Notes: generated by a model from the sequence alone, not told the origin. A stretch of 64,000 bases of DNA from Atkinsonella hypoxylon (GCA_000729835.1 JFHB01000102.1:44400-108399); one strand, 5' to 3'. Counted from the first letter of the stretch, positions 11,197-21,498 are shown. Numbers and translations are program-made.

Positions 11197-11519
11197 TGTT
11201 ATGGACTCGAGCCTTAGGCTCGGGTCTTTCAGTAGAGGGAGGACAGCAGGAGAGGGATAGAGGTCTATATAGGTAAAGGGATAGAAGCAAGCTGCATTCG
11301 TCTAGAGGTTAGCTAGACTTTACTAGGCCCTAGAGAGAGAACCTTAGCTATAGAGTATATGCTAAAAGGGGCTCCTAAGGGGATAGACCTACCCCTAGAT
11401 ATATAGTATAAGAGTATAGAGAGGCTTCTAGTTCCTTCTCTCTTCCTCCTTTTCTCTCTATAATTATAGTTCTTATTATAAACGCTAGTTAGCAGCAGCT
11501 ACTAGATTAGTCTATTATA
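11197..11519 (+). repeat. Gypsy-1b 5' LTR (323 bp, short form)
   Basis: TGTTATGGACTCGAGCC...TCTATTATA. It shares both ends with the 445-bp LTR of 1a but has a different and shorter centre. The same short form is found as a solo LTR at 46355-46676. Confidence 0.92.
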
Positions 11520-11558
11520 TACTATAATTATTCTATAGATAGAACACTAGCGAGAACA

Positions 11559-12760
11559 ATATTGTTTAGTTATAGCAATAAGGGCCTAGCTAGTTAGCTT
11601 AAGCACCCTTTTAACCTCTATAGAGAGGTAGAGAAAAACACAGAAGAAATTAGCTAGAAAGCAGTAGAAATTACAGCACTTTACGAATTAGTTAAGAGCT
11701 AATCTCTATAGATAAAGGAACTGCAATACTTTACAATAGACTATATATAGAAAGAAGAGCAGCTTTAAGCTGTAGTAGGCTAGCAGCTAGAGAAACCTAA
11801 ATAGAAGCCTCTACCTATAGTAAACCCTTACAATAGAAATAAATAGAGCTTTTAGGCCTAGCAAATAGTAATTACCTAAAAGCTCTAGGCTAATAGCACC
11901 TTTATAGGCACAATATAGAACTAGTAGTACTATTTATACTAAAGCTTATTGCTTAAGGTTTAATAAAGAGTAGCTACCTATTATAAGGTAGGTAAAGTAA
12001 GAGGATATAATATATAGAGGTTCCTTAATTACTTAAAATTAGTCTTTATAGATCCTTATTAATAGAACTAGGCCTTAATTAAGCTTAATTAGCTTTAATA
12101 GAGTAACAATAAGTAGTTTATAGAATTCTATATTTATTTTAAGGAGAAAATCGCGCTAGTAGAAGGGGCTAACTAGAATAATAGCATAAAGTTAGCTAAG
12201 TTATAGACAGCGCTTAATAAGGAAATAAGGGATTATAGTATAGAGAGGGATATTCTCTATTATAACTACCTTTAGGCAGTAAAGCGCTACTACAGTATTA
12301 CATTAGACCTTAAGTTATATTGCATTAAGGAACAATACTAGCTAAAATGTAGCTCTAGCGCTAAAGAGCCCTAGAATAGCAATACTAAAATAACTAAAGT
12401 TAACGCTATAGGAACTTAATAGAGATAGAAAGAGAGCATAAAGAAATCTAGGGTAAGATAACTAGATAAGAATGCTTTATAAGTAAAGTAAATATTTAAG
12501 GCTAAACTTAAAAAATACTGCTAAAAGAGGCAATACCTTTAGTGTAAGTTGTTTTAACACTATATTTAAGAATATAGATAGTAACTAGTAGAATATAAGC
12601 TAGAGTTAACTAGCGTATAGGCAGTAGTAACAAACAATATATAGAAGGAGAACTCTAATAAGTTAAAAAAAGGCTTATCTCTAGCCTTAAGCTTAGTATA
12701 GAGGTAAAGGTAATATAAATAACGTAATAACTCTTACTTAGTAAGCAGCTAAAAGAAGAA
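11559..12760 (+). pseudogene. Gypsy-1b gag
   Basis: Colinear with the 1a gag. The start codon is again mutated to ATA (11559), in the frame that begins with ATG in the unmutated remnant at 20670 (complement). It reads through the helical capsid region to a Lys-rich C-terminus near 12510-12600. Stops are almost all at former Gln/Trp codons. The pol frame downstream is offset by -1, as in 1a. Confidence 0.75.
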
Positions 12761-12769
12761 TATAGAGAG

Positions 12770-15700
12770 ATAACTAAGAAAATAGATATATTACTATTTC
12801 TTATCTCTATACTCTTTAACTAACTGTTGTTCTATAATATATAGATAAATAGTAGGTATAACTACTTTACTGTAATAAGTAAGAGTTTAGTGTAATACTT
12901 TAGCTTAAAGTAGGTTCTATTGCTATATAAAAGAATAGTATAAATAGTAGTAAAGGTTAAATAGTAGTTCTATAATAGCTACTAAAGGAGCGCCTTAATT
13001 ACTTCTTTAGTTTACTTATAGGTAGATATTAACAGCTAGGTCTTCCTAGTAGTAGCCTATATAATCCTAGGCTTAACCTAAGATTATATCTTTAAGAGCC
13101 TATAGTTAGCCTATAATAGAATTGTCCTTAACGCTGCTAGCTAGAGCCTATTAGTAGGTAAGGCTAAGGGCTTTATAATCTAAGCAGTAGGAGCTTAAGG
13201 CGTTAAGGACCTAATAAGACTAATGTTAGCAGTAGTTTATAGCGCTCTAATAAAATAGAGTAAGAGCTAAGAGGTTGCTATACATTTTATTGCTATAAGC
13301 CTTTAGGAAATTACCTCTATATTATTATTATAAATATCTCTAAAAGGCCTTAATCTACTAATGCTACTACCTAAATTAGAGAACTTTTATAATCTTTTTA
13401 AAGAAAAGAAGGCCTAAGGCCTTCTACTATATAAAAAGAGGCTAGATTACTATATTAAGCTAAAACAGCAGCTAAATAGCTCCTTACTGTTACTGCTGTA
13501 GGCTTTACTGTATAATATACTATAGAACTATTTATTAGAAATTAAAAGGTAGGTAATAGACCTAATAGATAAAGAATAGATCTAAGCTAGCTTCTCTTTA
13601 GCAGTAGTACCTATTCTTTTAGCTAAAAAGCTAAGTAAAGAATAGTAATTCTATATTAATTATTAAGCCCTTAATAAGATTATAGAATAGAACTATTACT
13701 TACTTCTCTTAATAAAGAAGACGCTTAAGTTATTATTAAAGGTACACTAGTTTACTAAACTAAATATATAGTTAGCCTTCTATAGAATCTAGATAGTAAA
13801 TAGTAAAGAGTACCTTACAGCGTTCTATACTTAGTTTAGCCTCTTTAAATAGCTAGTTTGCCCCTTTAGGTTAGTAAGAGCTTCTACTATATTCTAATAA
13901 TATATTAATAGTGCACTAGAAGAGGCCCTTAGAGATTATATAACTGCTTATCTAAATAACGTTCTTATTTACACTAGAGGTTCTAGGAAAGACTATATAC
14001 ATAAGGTATAGAGAATTCTAGAAAAGTTATAGTTAGTAGAGCTACACTTAGATCTTAAGAAATACTGCTTTACTATAACTAAAGTTAAATACCTTAGCTT
14101 TATAGTTATAGTAAGAAGGGAGATATACTTAAATCTAAAGAAGATTATAGCTATTTAGAAGTAGTAAGCTTTTACTAGGTTGTAAGAGGTATAAAGCTTC
14201 CTTAGATTTATAAACTTTTACTGTAACTTTATATTAGATTTCTTAGATATTATAGAGCCCTTAGTTAACTTAATAAAGAAGGGAGTTTTATTTTAGTAAA
14301 TAGAGAAATATAAAAGGTTATTTATAAGGCTTAAGGAAGCCTTTACCTTATACCTAGTCTTAGCCTAGTAGAACCCTAAGAAGAATATAGTAGTAGAGGC
14401 TAATTACTTAGGAGAGGCCCTTAGTGGCTGTTTATCCTAATATAATAAAGCTAGTATACTGCAGCCTATAGTATACTATTTAGCTAGGTTATCTCTAGCT
14501 TAACGTAATTATACTATTTATAATAAGGAACTCTTAGCAATAATATCTTGCCTTAAAGCCTAAGCAGTAGAGTTATAAGGAGTAGTGCATTCCTTTATAA
14601 TCCTTATAGACTATAAGAATCTAGAATACTTTACGTCTTTATAAGAGATCTTTAAGCATTAAGCTAGATAGGTAGAGCTTCTCTCTCTCTTTAACTACTA
14701 CCTATAATACTGCTTAGGGCTGTAAGTATTGAAAATAATAGGGATTACAGGACTAGATATCTAAGAGGGTAGTGGTCTCTTAGATTTAGCACCTGTAATT
14801 ACTCCTAGCAATTATCACGTAGTGGAAGCAGCAGCGGCCTAAATCAAGCTGTAGTGTATAGTATAGATTACGTAGAGGCAATAGATAACTGTAATAGTAG
14901 TATCTTTATATTAAGAGCGCTGTAACGAACTTAATGAGGGTAGGATCTCGAATCTTTCCAGTCCCTTATAGACCTACCGACTATATCGGCGGGCCGTAGT
15001 TGCTAGAAGGGGCTTGTAGGCCACTTTATAATTTCCGCAAAAAGATTTACTATATAAAAACAAAAAAATCGACTCACAGCTATACAAACGAGACGCTTAC
15101 GTGCACAATTTAACAAATTCCACTAATAATAAGCAACCCTTATAAGCAACCCTATCCAACAATTATACTATTAGATAGCCCTAATTCTTAGCTTTCGAAT
15201 GGTATACTTCTTGAATTTCTACTATTGCTAGTTGTGGAGAAAATCGCTGTTAAAGTTAACTATAGGTTAGGCAACCTTGCCTTAGTCGAATCTAGATGTT
15301 TTGTATCTAGTAACAGCGATATCTCTACCAAAAATCAACGTAACAAAACCTAGTTAGGGTCACGTGATAGAGCAACTAATAGGCAACTAGCAAGCATAAA
15401 AATAGGCTATACAGGGTAGCTTATTTTTAACAGTAAGTAGAGCAACTAGATGCATTATTACAATAAAAGTAAGATTAAGATAGAGCAACGCTATAGATAG
15501 GCTAGGTCCTCTAGCCTCTCTCTATTAGCTGCCTTAGCACTCTCTATAGAGATAAGGAGGAGAAGGAGGTTATAGAGAATATTAGGGTAGAAACAGCTAG
15601 TAAAGCAACGCTAAGAAGTTAACTAGCTGCAGCTTTATAGATACTAGCTAGAACAACGCTATTCTTAGATAAACACTTATAAAGCTTATAGAACTAAGGA

Positions 15701-17290
15701 GTATAGAAAGACTTAGTATACTTAATAAGGTTAAATGTAGTCTAGAAAGGGAAGAGAAGGTTTCTATTAAAAGTAAAAACATAAGAATAGATTGTAAACT
15801 ATACCCTTAATGTATAAGGGGCGCTAGTCTACTAGAGCTGCCTCTAGGTCCTTAAGTATAAGCTATTAACTACTATACTAATATATAGAATATATAAGTT
15901 ACTAATGTTAAGCTACTTAGGACAAAATACTACGTTTTAGGCATTAATATATAACTATTACTAGAATAGGCTATTCTAAGATATTGCTTAATACATTTAA
16001 AATTGCTACTATTATAGTAGCTAGAAAAGTAGAAGGTTATAGTAAGGCCTCTTACAACCTATTTTAGCGCTAAATAGGTACTAGTTATAGATCTCTATAG
16101 ATTTTATAATAGATTTACTAGCGCTAAACTAGGCTACACTCTTTTACTTAATAGTTATTACTAATTAACTTTTAAAGTATATATAGTTAGAGGCAATAAC
16201 CTCTATAAAGGTAGAGAAATACACTTAGTAGTTTAAGCATTATTAGTAGTAGTTTTATAGATTCCTAAAATAAATTATCTCTAACTATAGTTTAAATTAA
16301 TTAAGTACCTTTTAAACTACTCTTTATTGCCTTATTAGAATTAAATAATTACTATTTATATTCTATTACTTATAAATAAACAGTAGAATAAAGAGAGTTA
16401 ATTAGGAAGTATAACTAATTCTATAGGTTATAGTTGCCTTTTTATAGTTTAACTAGCCTAAATATCTTCTTATATATTAGCTAGCTATTAACAATAGGAA
16501 TTCCTTAGTAACTAATATAAGTTTAAACTAAGCAATATATAGATATAATATAGACTTTATCTAAAAGCTTATAAATAAAGAGAAGTCCTAAGTTTTATAT
16601 AAGGGGTAGGCCTTAGCGTTCCTTAAACAGCTATAGAAAGGTATAAATATTACTTAAGCTATAATTAACTTTACCTAGTAGAGGCAGTAAAAGTAGTTAA
16701 ATAGAAGCTATAAGCTAGTAGAATAGTATAAGGTAAAGAACTTAGTTTAGCTAATGCTCTATTATATTAAGATAAACTACTTAAGTTAGAAGCTTAATTA
16801 AGTTATAGTAAAGTATATAGTTATAGATATACTAATACCTTTAACTATAAAGTTAGATATTCTACTAGGAATTTATCTAGTTTTCTATATTAATCTTATT
16901 AAGTAAGTAGCAATAAACCTCTTACTTTTTTAGTAATTAGTAAACTTAAGGCTTAGTCTTAAGCTAACTATAATAAATACTAATTTATTCTTTAAGGAGT
17001 ATAAAGTAAAGGAAATTCTAGCTACTAAAAATGCTTTAGGCTAAAGAAAACACTATTAAGTGCTTATTAAGTAGGTAGAATTTATTTAATCTATATAGAA
17101 ACTACTAAAGAACTTCCTTAATATAGAGGCACTAAATTAATTTAAGTTATAGTAAAAGAACGCTTAATTTAATAATAGGCCTAGTAAAAGTATAGTAAAA
17201 TTTTATATAAACTTTAATAATAACTTAGTAATTCTTAACTAAAAATAAAGAAAAATAAACTCTCCTTTATAGAGGCTTATATAATTATTA
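12770..17290 (+). pseudogene. Gypsy-1b pol with chromodomain
   Basis: Protease active site near 12848-12856 (Asn-Ser-Arg for Asp-Ser-Gly). Reverse transcriptase catalytic box at 13949 reads YLNN. RNase H runs to ~14730, where a Copia-1 solo LTR is inserted; the frame is kept because LTR plus duplication add 711 bp. Integrase is at ~15500-16960. The chromodomain at ~16997-17150 has the EYKVKEIL opening and a KHY-VLIK-V-F core in which the Trp positions are now TAG. Protease to chromodomain form one frame without indels, so the damage is purely base substitution. Confidence 0.85.
14727..15432 (-). repeat. Copia-1 solo LTR in Gypsy-1b
   Basis: 706 bp, minus orientation (TATTGAAAAT...ATTTTTAACA), with target duplication GTAAG at 14722-14726 and 15433-15437. 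The intact target can be read in Gypsy-1a near 5000-5010. This is the innermost element of the left stack. Confidence 0.94.
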
Positions 17291-17294
17291 TAAA

Positions 17295-19645
17295 AAAAAA
17301 AAATAAAAACAAAAGAAATTTCTTAGTAAGTAGTAAAGAGGCAGTAGTGCTTATAGCGTAAAGGTATAACTACTTAGAAAGCGCCTTATTACTCTTTAAG
17401 TAGTTATAGAATAGAAGCTAAAGAAGCTATATAGTGCTCCTAGAGTAGTATAGAAGCTAGAGCTAGAATAGTAGCGTTAGCAGAAGGTATAGGGGCTAGA
17501 GTAGGTAAGAATATAACTAGTGCTCTAGATTAAGGCTTTACTCTAGTAGGTATAAGTAAGAATATAATATCTTAAATAGCTTAGTGCCTTAAGCATAAAG
17601 GTATAGTCCTTAAGAGGAGAAAGATAAAAAGAAAGAAGGTAAAGAGAGTAGTAAGCTAAATTAAGGTTATATACTCTAGGAATATAAATAGTAATTAGTG
17701 CTATAAGTAGTTTAAGCTTTTAAGCTCTACCTAAAGGTAGATATATTTCTAGTGTATTACCTTAAGGTTATTCTATAAGGGTAAAGGAATAATATATAGT
17801 AGTAAAGAAGCCTTATATAGTAGTAAAAGAGCAGCAGTAGTAGAGGTTAGTAGTATATAATAAGGTGTAAGTATAGGCAGTAGCAATAAGGAAAGTATAG
17901 TAATAGCAATAGTAGCAGTAAGTATAAAGAGAGATAAGAAGTTATTATTAATATCTATAAAAATATACTTATACTTATTAAGGTTAAACTTATTATTCTT
18001 TAGAACAATAGAGACTATAGTGCTCTTATAGTTAGTAAAGAGAGAGAGAGTAAGTATAGAAAGATAATTAGTTTAAGTTATATAGTAAAAAGAAGAAGAG
18101 AGTGTAACCTTCTTTTCTATATAATTAGCAGTAAGTACGTTCTTAAGGATAGAGTTATAGTAGTTATATATATTTAAAAATTTATATATAAGAATTATAT
18201 AGTAGAAAAGCTAGCTAGTATAAGGGGGGATTAATATAGACTTAACTGTAAAACCTTAGTTAATAAGTTTCTATATTTAAGTAAAGTAATACTATAGATA
18301 AGAATGCTTAGTAAAGAGGCTAGGATTCTAAATATAACCTTAATGCCTCTATATATATAGTTAGTATTCTCTCCTTTAGCTAGAACAACAATTATATAAG
18401 CCTTTTTTATAAAGGTTATTATAGTATAGTATATAGATATCCTTAAGAATATTACTATTAAATAACTCTAAATTGTTTAAGTCCCCTTATATAAAGAAAC
18501 TATAGATATAGTAGCAGTAAGAGACTAATAGTACTGTAGAAGTAGAAGCAGTAAGAGCGCTAGCGCTAGTAATATAACTGCTAAAGTTCTAAATATACTT
18601 CTAGTTAGTAAAGAAATAAGCTATATATAAGTAAAGAGGCAGTGTACTTTAGGCTAATAAGACAACATTTTGCGATTTTAATTAATAAGCTACTAGTAGT
18701 TAAATAAATTCTATTTAGATATATTAAAAAGAGGTTCTTTTATATTAAAAGAAGCAGCAGTAGCTATATAGTAAAGTAAGGAATTTTAGGAAACTACAAT
18801 AGAATTATTTAGTTATAATATAGAGGTAAAATAAAATATAAAGGAGAAAAGAAAAGATAAAAAAGGGAAAAGAGGAATTATTTATTTTTATATTAGAAAT
18901 AGCTAAAGGCTAGCTACTAGTTTATTATACACTAAAGGGATAACATTAATAATAACTATTTACGCTCTACTAGCTGTTAGTTTATTGTACGCTAAAAGAA
19001 TAACACTAATAACAACTGTTTACGCTCTATACTCTTAATAATACCCCTTATATATAGATAGGTTATATACATCTAATAACTGTTTATAATAGCAATAAGG
19101 ATAAAAGAGAGAGAGTGCCTTTTAGTTAATAAAAGAGATTATTATATAATAATTGCTTTAAACATAAAAAGATATAGAGATATAGGCAGTTTACGCACTA
19201 GCAACACTAGCATTAAGGCTAGTGCCTATATAATAGGCAGATAATTAATAGCTATATATAGAGGATTATAAGGTAAAGAGAGAGTAGAGGGTTAATAGAC
19301 CCTAGAAGGGTATAATTAAGTAAAGGGGCGTAATTAACCTATTATAGCGTAACTAATAGGTTAGTTAGTAGAGCAATTAATAGCTGTTGCTAAGGTACTA
19401 TAAGCAATTAAAGGGAAGGGAGGTAGAGTAGATATTTATTTATATATTAGCTCTATAACATTGCGCTAACAACAAATAGTGCATTAGTGCAGCAATAGAA
19501 CAGCTAAAGTAAAGCGCCTAGGTATAAACATTATACCTCTATTCTTTTATAAGTAAATAATAGAGGAAATATAGAGAGAGAGCAGATAGAGAGTTAGCTG
19601 CTATCTATAGTACCTACTATAAACAACAAAAGGGATTATTATAGA
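17295..19645 (+). other. Gypsy-1b 3' extension (possible third ORF)
   Basis: About 2.35 kb between chromodomain and purine tract. Reading the plus strand with TAA/TAG taken as former Gln/Trp gives long stretches (17460-18050, 18240-18600) colinear with Gypsy-1a. No family is recognised; it contains a Lys/Arg-rich section near 17600-17650 and hydrophobic sections near 17950 and 18400. It could be an extra structural or envelope-like protein or non-coding spacer; the sequence alone does not decide. Confidence 0.4.
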
Positions 19646-19648
19646 GCC

Positions 19649-19667
19649 TAGAAGAAGAAGGAGGGTA
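19649..19667 (+). other. Gypsy-1b polypurine tract
   Basis: AGAAGAAGAAGGAGGGTA directly before the 3' LTR. Confidence 0.8.
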
Positions 19668-19990
19668 TATTATAAACTTAAGCCTTAAGCTTAGGTCTTT
19701 TAGTAAAAGGAGGACAGTAAAAGAGAGATAGAGGTCTATATAGGTAAAGGGATAGAAGTAAGCTGTATTTATTTAGGGGTTAGCTAAACTTTACTAGGCC
19801 CTAGAGAGAGAACCTTAGCTATAAAGTATATACTAAAAGGGGCTCCTAAGGGGATAGACCTACCCCTAAATATATAGTATAGGGGCATAGGGAGGCTTCT
19901 AGTTCCTTCTCTCTTCCTCCTTTCCTCCCTATAATTATAGTTCTTATTATAGACGCTAGTTAGCAGCAGCCACTAGGTCAGTCCATTACA
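19668..19990 (+). repeat. Gypsy-1b 3' LTR
   Basis: 323 bp, same length as the 5' LTR. The first bases are mutated to TATTATAAAC; the end CCATTACA is intact. Followed by the duplication TACAC. Confidence 0.92.
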
Positions 19991-20534
19991 TACACCTAAC
20001 TATAGGTTAACTAGAACTTTACTAGGCACTATATAGAGAGAACAGTAGTTAAGGGATAGTAAAGAAAGGGATATATCTATATAGAGAGAGGAAGAAAGAT
20101 AGACTGCATTAGTTTAGGAGTTAGCTAGAGCTTAGCTAAGCTTATTAGAAGGAACCTTAGTTATAGAGTGTAGGATAAAGGGGGAGTATAGAGGAAGGGG
20201 TCTACTCTTCTCCTCTAGTATATAGCTTAGAGAATAGAGGGAGTTCTCTACTCTCTCTCTCTTTTCTCTCTATAATTATAGTTCTTATTATAGACGCTAG
20301 TTAGCAGCAGCCACTAGGCCAGTCCATTACACAGCGCTCTTAATTTAAGATACCACTATTATTATAGTTATCTACTGCATTCTACGTGATTAGTACTACA
20401 CACTACAGCTTGATTTAGGCCGCTGCTGCTTCCACTACGTGATAATTGCTAGGAGCAATTACAGGTGCTAATCTAAGAGACCACTACCCTCTTAGATATC
20501 TAGTCCTGTAATCCCTATTATTTTCAATAGCTCT

Positions 20535-20706
20535 TAACTAATTCGCGAAGCGCTGCGATTTCCGCCGCCTTCTAGCCTATTCCTGCTGTGTTTTCCCCTA
20601 CTCCCCTATAGGGGTTAAAAGGGTGCCCGGGTTGGTTGGCTAGGCTCTTGCCGCTATAACCGAACGACATCGTTCTCGCTGGTGTTCCGTCTATGGGATA
20701 ATTACG
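20535..20706 (-). pseudogene. Gypsy-1 copy 0, leader and gag start, unmutated
   Basis: GC-rich inverse of the Gypsy-1 5' leader and the first gag codons. On the minus strand a real ATG (complement of 20668-20670) opens Met-Ser-Phe-Gly-Tyr-Ser-Gly-Lys and continues towards the frame seen at 550-832. It shows what the family looked like before RIP and supports the gag starts called in 1a and 1b. One TAG remains in the gag frame where Gln is expected. Homology stops a few bases short of where the LTR should begin, so this copy lost its 5' LTR exactly at the edge of the GC-rich island. Confidence 0.8.
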
Positions 20707-21084
20707 AGTCCGCGTCGATCCCCCCTTGTACTGGCCAGCCCGCCCGCCGAACGATCCTCACGCGCGAGTTTCTGAACGTGCGCAACCATTACGACAACGT
20801 CCTCGAGGATGCGCTCGCTGCCGATCGCGCGGGAGAGGAGGTTACGCCCTCTCCTCCTCCTTGCTGCATGACCCAGGCTAGTGGCCCTTCTGCGCCCGCT
20901 CCCGCTCCCCCTGCTAACCGTAAGAGCGTCGCGGCCTCTATCGTCCTAGAGGACGACGAGTTCGATCCTAACGAGTATAAGTACGTCCACGGCGGCGGGG
21001 GGGCGGCAGTAGCGGAGGTCAGCGGCGCGCGACAAGACGCACGCATAGGCGGGGGCGAGGACGAGGGCACGGCGACGGCGGCGG
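20707..21084 (+). pseudogene. GC-rich coding-like fragment, truncated at telomere repeat; not recognised
   Basis: The only stretch with normal base composition for a fungal gene. The plus strand is open and reads an unfamiliar protein: a segment with LTREFLNVRNHYDNVLED, then a Pro/Ala-rich linker with a Cys-Cys pair, then an acidic LEDDEFDPNEYKY segment and a Gly/Ala-rich tail. The open frame can be extended back to an ATG at 20682, but that ATG lies in antisense Gypsy-1 leader, so the true upstream part is probably missing. The frame runs straight into TTAGGG units at 21085 with no stop of its own. A shorter minus-strand frame (20789-21070) is also open, as GC-rich DNA allows, but is of low complexity. 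It may be the inner part of a subtelomeric gene broken and capped by a telomere. Confidence 0.45.
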
Positions 21085-21117
21085 TAGGGTTAGGGTTAGG
21101 GTTAACCCTAACCCTAA
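21085..21117. repeat. Head-to-head telomere repeat junction
   Basis: TAGGGTTAGGGTTAGGGTTA (21085-21104) followed at once by ACCCTAACCCTAA (21105-21117): about 3.3 TTAGGG units meeting about 2.2 inverted units at GGGTTAACCC. This polarity is what two joined chromosome ends give. The left neighbour is an open coding-like frame and the right neighbour is a Copia-2 LTR cut inside. Confidence 0.9.
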
Positions 21118-21194
21118 GATTTACACTCTTCTACACACTAGAAGCTTCTTTATCTTCTCTCTCTTCTGTTATCTCTTCTATCTTCTATTTAATA

Positions 21195-21207
21195 GTTATA
21201 AGCCTGG
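21195..21207 (+). other. Copia-2 copy 1 primer-binding site
   Basis: GTTATAAGCCTGG directly after the LTR. Its complement resembles the anticodon stem-loop of a CAU (methionine) tRNA, with GCTTATAAC for GCTCATAAC, a RIP-type change. This suggests priming by a half tRNA as known for Drosophila copia and yeast Ty5. Confidence 0.6.
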
Positions 21208-21364
21208 TTTACTCTTCTTTAGTATCTCTTCCTTTTTAATAACTCTATTATCCTCTTTAGCTCCCTAAAGCTATTTACACTATTCTGTTATTATAGATAC
21301 CTATTATCTTCAATAACACTCTTTTTATTATATAGTTACGTGCCTCTTACTACACTATATAATC

Positions 21365-21475
21365 TTGTTATCTATTACAATAGCATCTTTTCTGTTATCT
21401 ACAACAATAACATTCTTTCTTGTTATCTACAACAATAACCTCTTTTCTCGTTATCTACTACAATAACAACCTCTC
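21365..21475 (+). repeat. Tandem repeat in Copia-2 leader, copy 1
   Basis: Four imperfect units of 27-28 bp. Each unit carries GTTATCTACAACAATAAC, itself with GTTAT/ATAAC inverted ends. Confidence 0.8.
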
Positions 21476-21498
21476 TAGTATTAGTTACGTAATATTAA

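Larger units (their letters stand above)
11197..19990 (+). mobile_element. Gypsy-1b, full-length chromovirus-type LTR retrotransposon
   Basis: Complete element of 8794 bp, 8083 bp without its nested Copia-1 solo LTR. The two LTRs are 323 bp each, and the target duplication TACAC lies at 11192-11196 and 19991-19995 inside the Gypsy-1a 3' LTR. Internal order is as in 1a: gag, pol with chromodomain, long 3' extension, purine tract. It shows the undisturbed form of the regions that are interrupted in 1a (chromodomain, 3' extension). Heavy C-to-T/G-to-A mutation throughout. Confidence 0.94.
1350..20331 (+). mobile_element. Gypsy-1a, full-length chromovirus-type LTR retrotransposon (nested, RIP-mutated)
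   Basis: LTR-to-LTR Ty3/gypsy element of about 7.85 kb once the nested insertions are removed. Order: 5' LTR (1350-1794), primer site, gag, pol (protease, reverse transcriptase, RNase H, integrase with a GPY/F-like end, chromodomain), a long 3' extension, purine tract, 3' LTR (11088-11196 plus 19996-20331). The 5-bp duplication CAGCG at 1345-1349 and 20332-20336 proves one insertion event. It carries a TTGTCGCC repeat in its chromodomain, a pogo transposon in its 3' extension and Gypsy-1b in its 3' LTR. All frames are riddled with TAA/TAG and the element is not functional. Confidence 0.93.
11088..20331 (+). repeat. Gypsy-1a 3' LTR, split by Gypsy-1b
   Basis: Two pieces, 11088-11196 and 19996-20331, together 445 bp as in the 5' LTR. 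It starts TATTATAGAC (mutated TGTTATGGAC) and ends CCATTACA. The first piece is heavily mutated and the second is cleaner. The TACAC duplication (11192-11196 and 19991-19995) marks the Gypsy-1b insertion. Confidence 0.9.
833..20529 (+). repeat. Copia-1 solo LTR, split by Gypsy-1a
   Basis: A 710-bp LTR in two pieces, 833-1349 and 20337-20529. It starts TGTTAAAAAT and ends ATTTTCAATA, the inverted ends of the Copia-1 LTR. The target duplication GCTCT lies at 828-832 and 20530-20534, inside the inverted Gypsy-1 gag. No internal domain is attached, so this is a solo LTR left by LTR-LTR recombination. A CACGTG box at 899-904 is shared with other copies. Gypsy-1a later inserted into it with duplication CAGCG (1345-1349 and 20332-20336). 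Confidence 0.92.

Noticed and set aside
20789..21070. Minus-strand frame of 93 codons in the GC-rich island
   Set aside because: Low-complexity Ser/Ala/Gly/Pro translation of GC-rich DNA; the plus-strand reading is more protein-like.
21365..21475. CRISPR-like array in the Copia-2 leader
   Set aside because: Units are directly adjacent, imperfect and without unique spacers; it is a minisatellite inside a retrotransposon.
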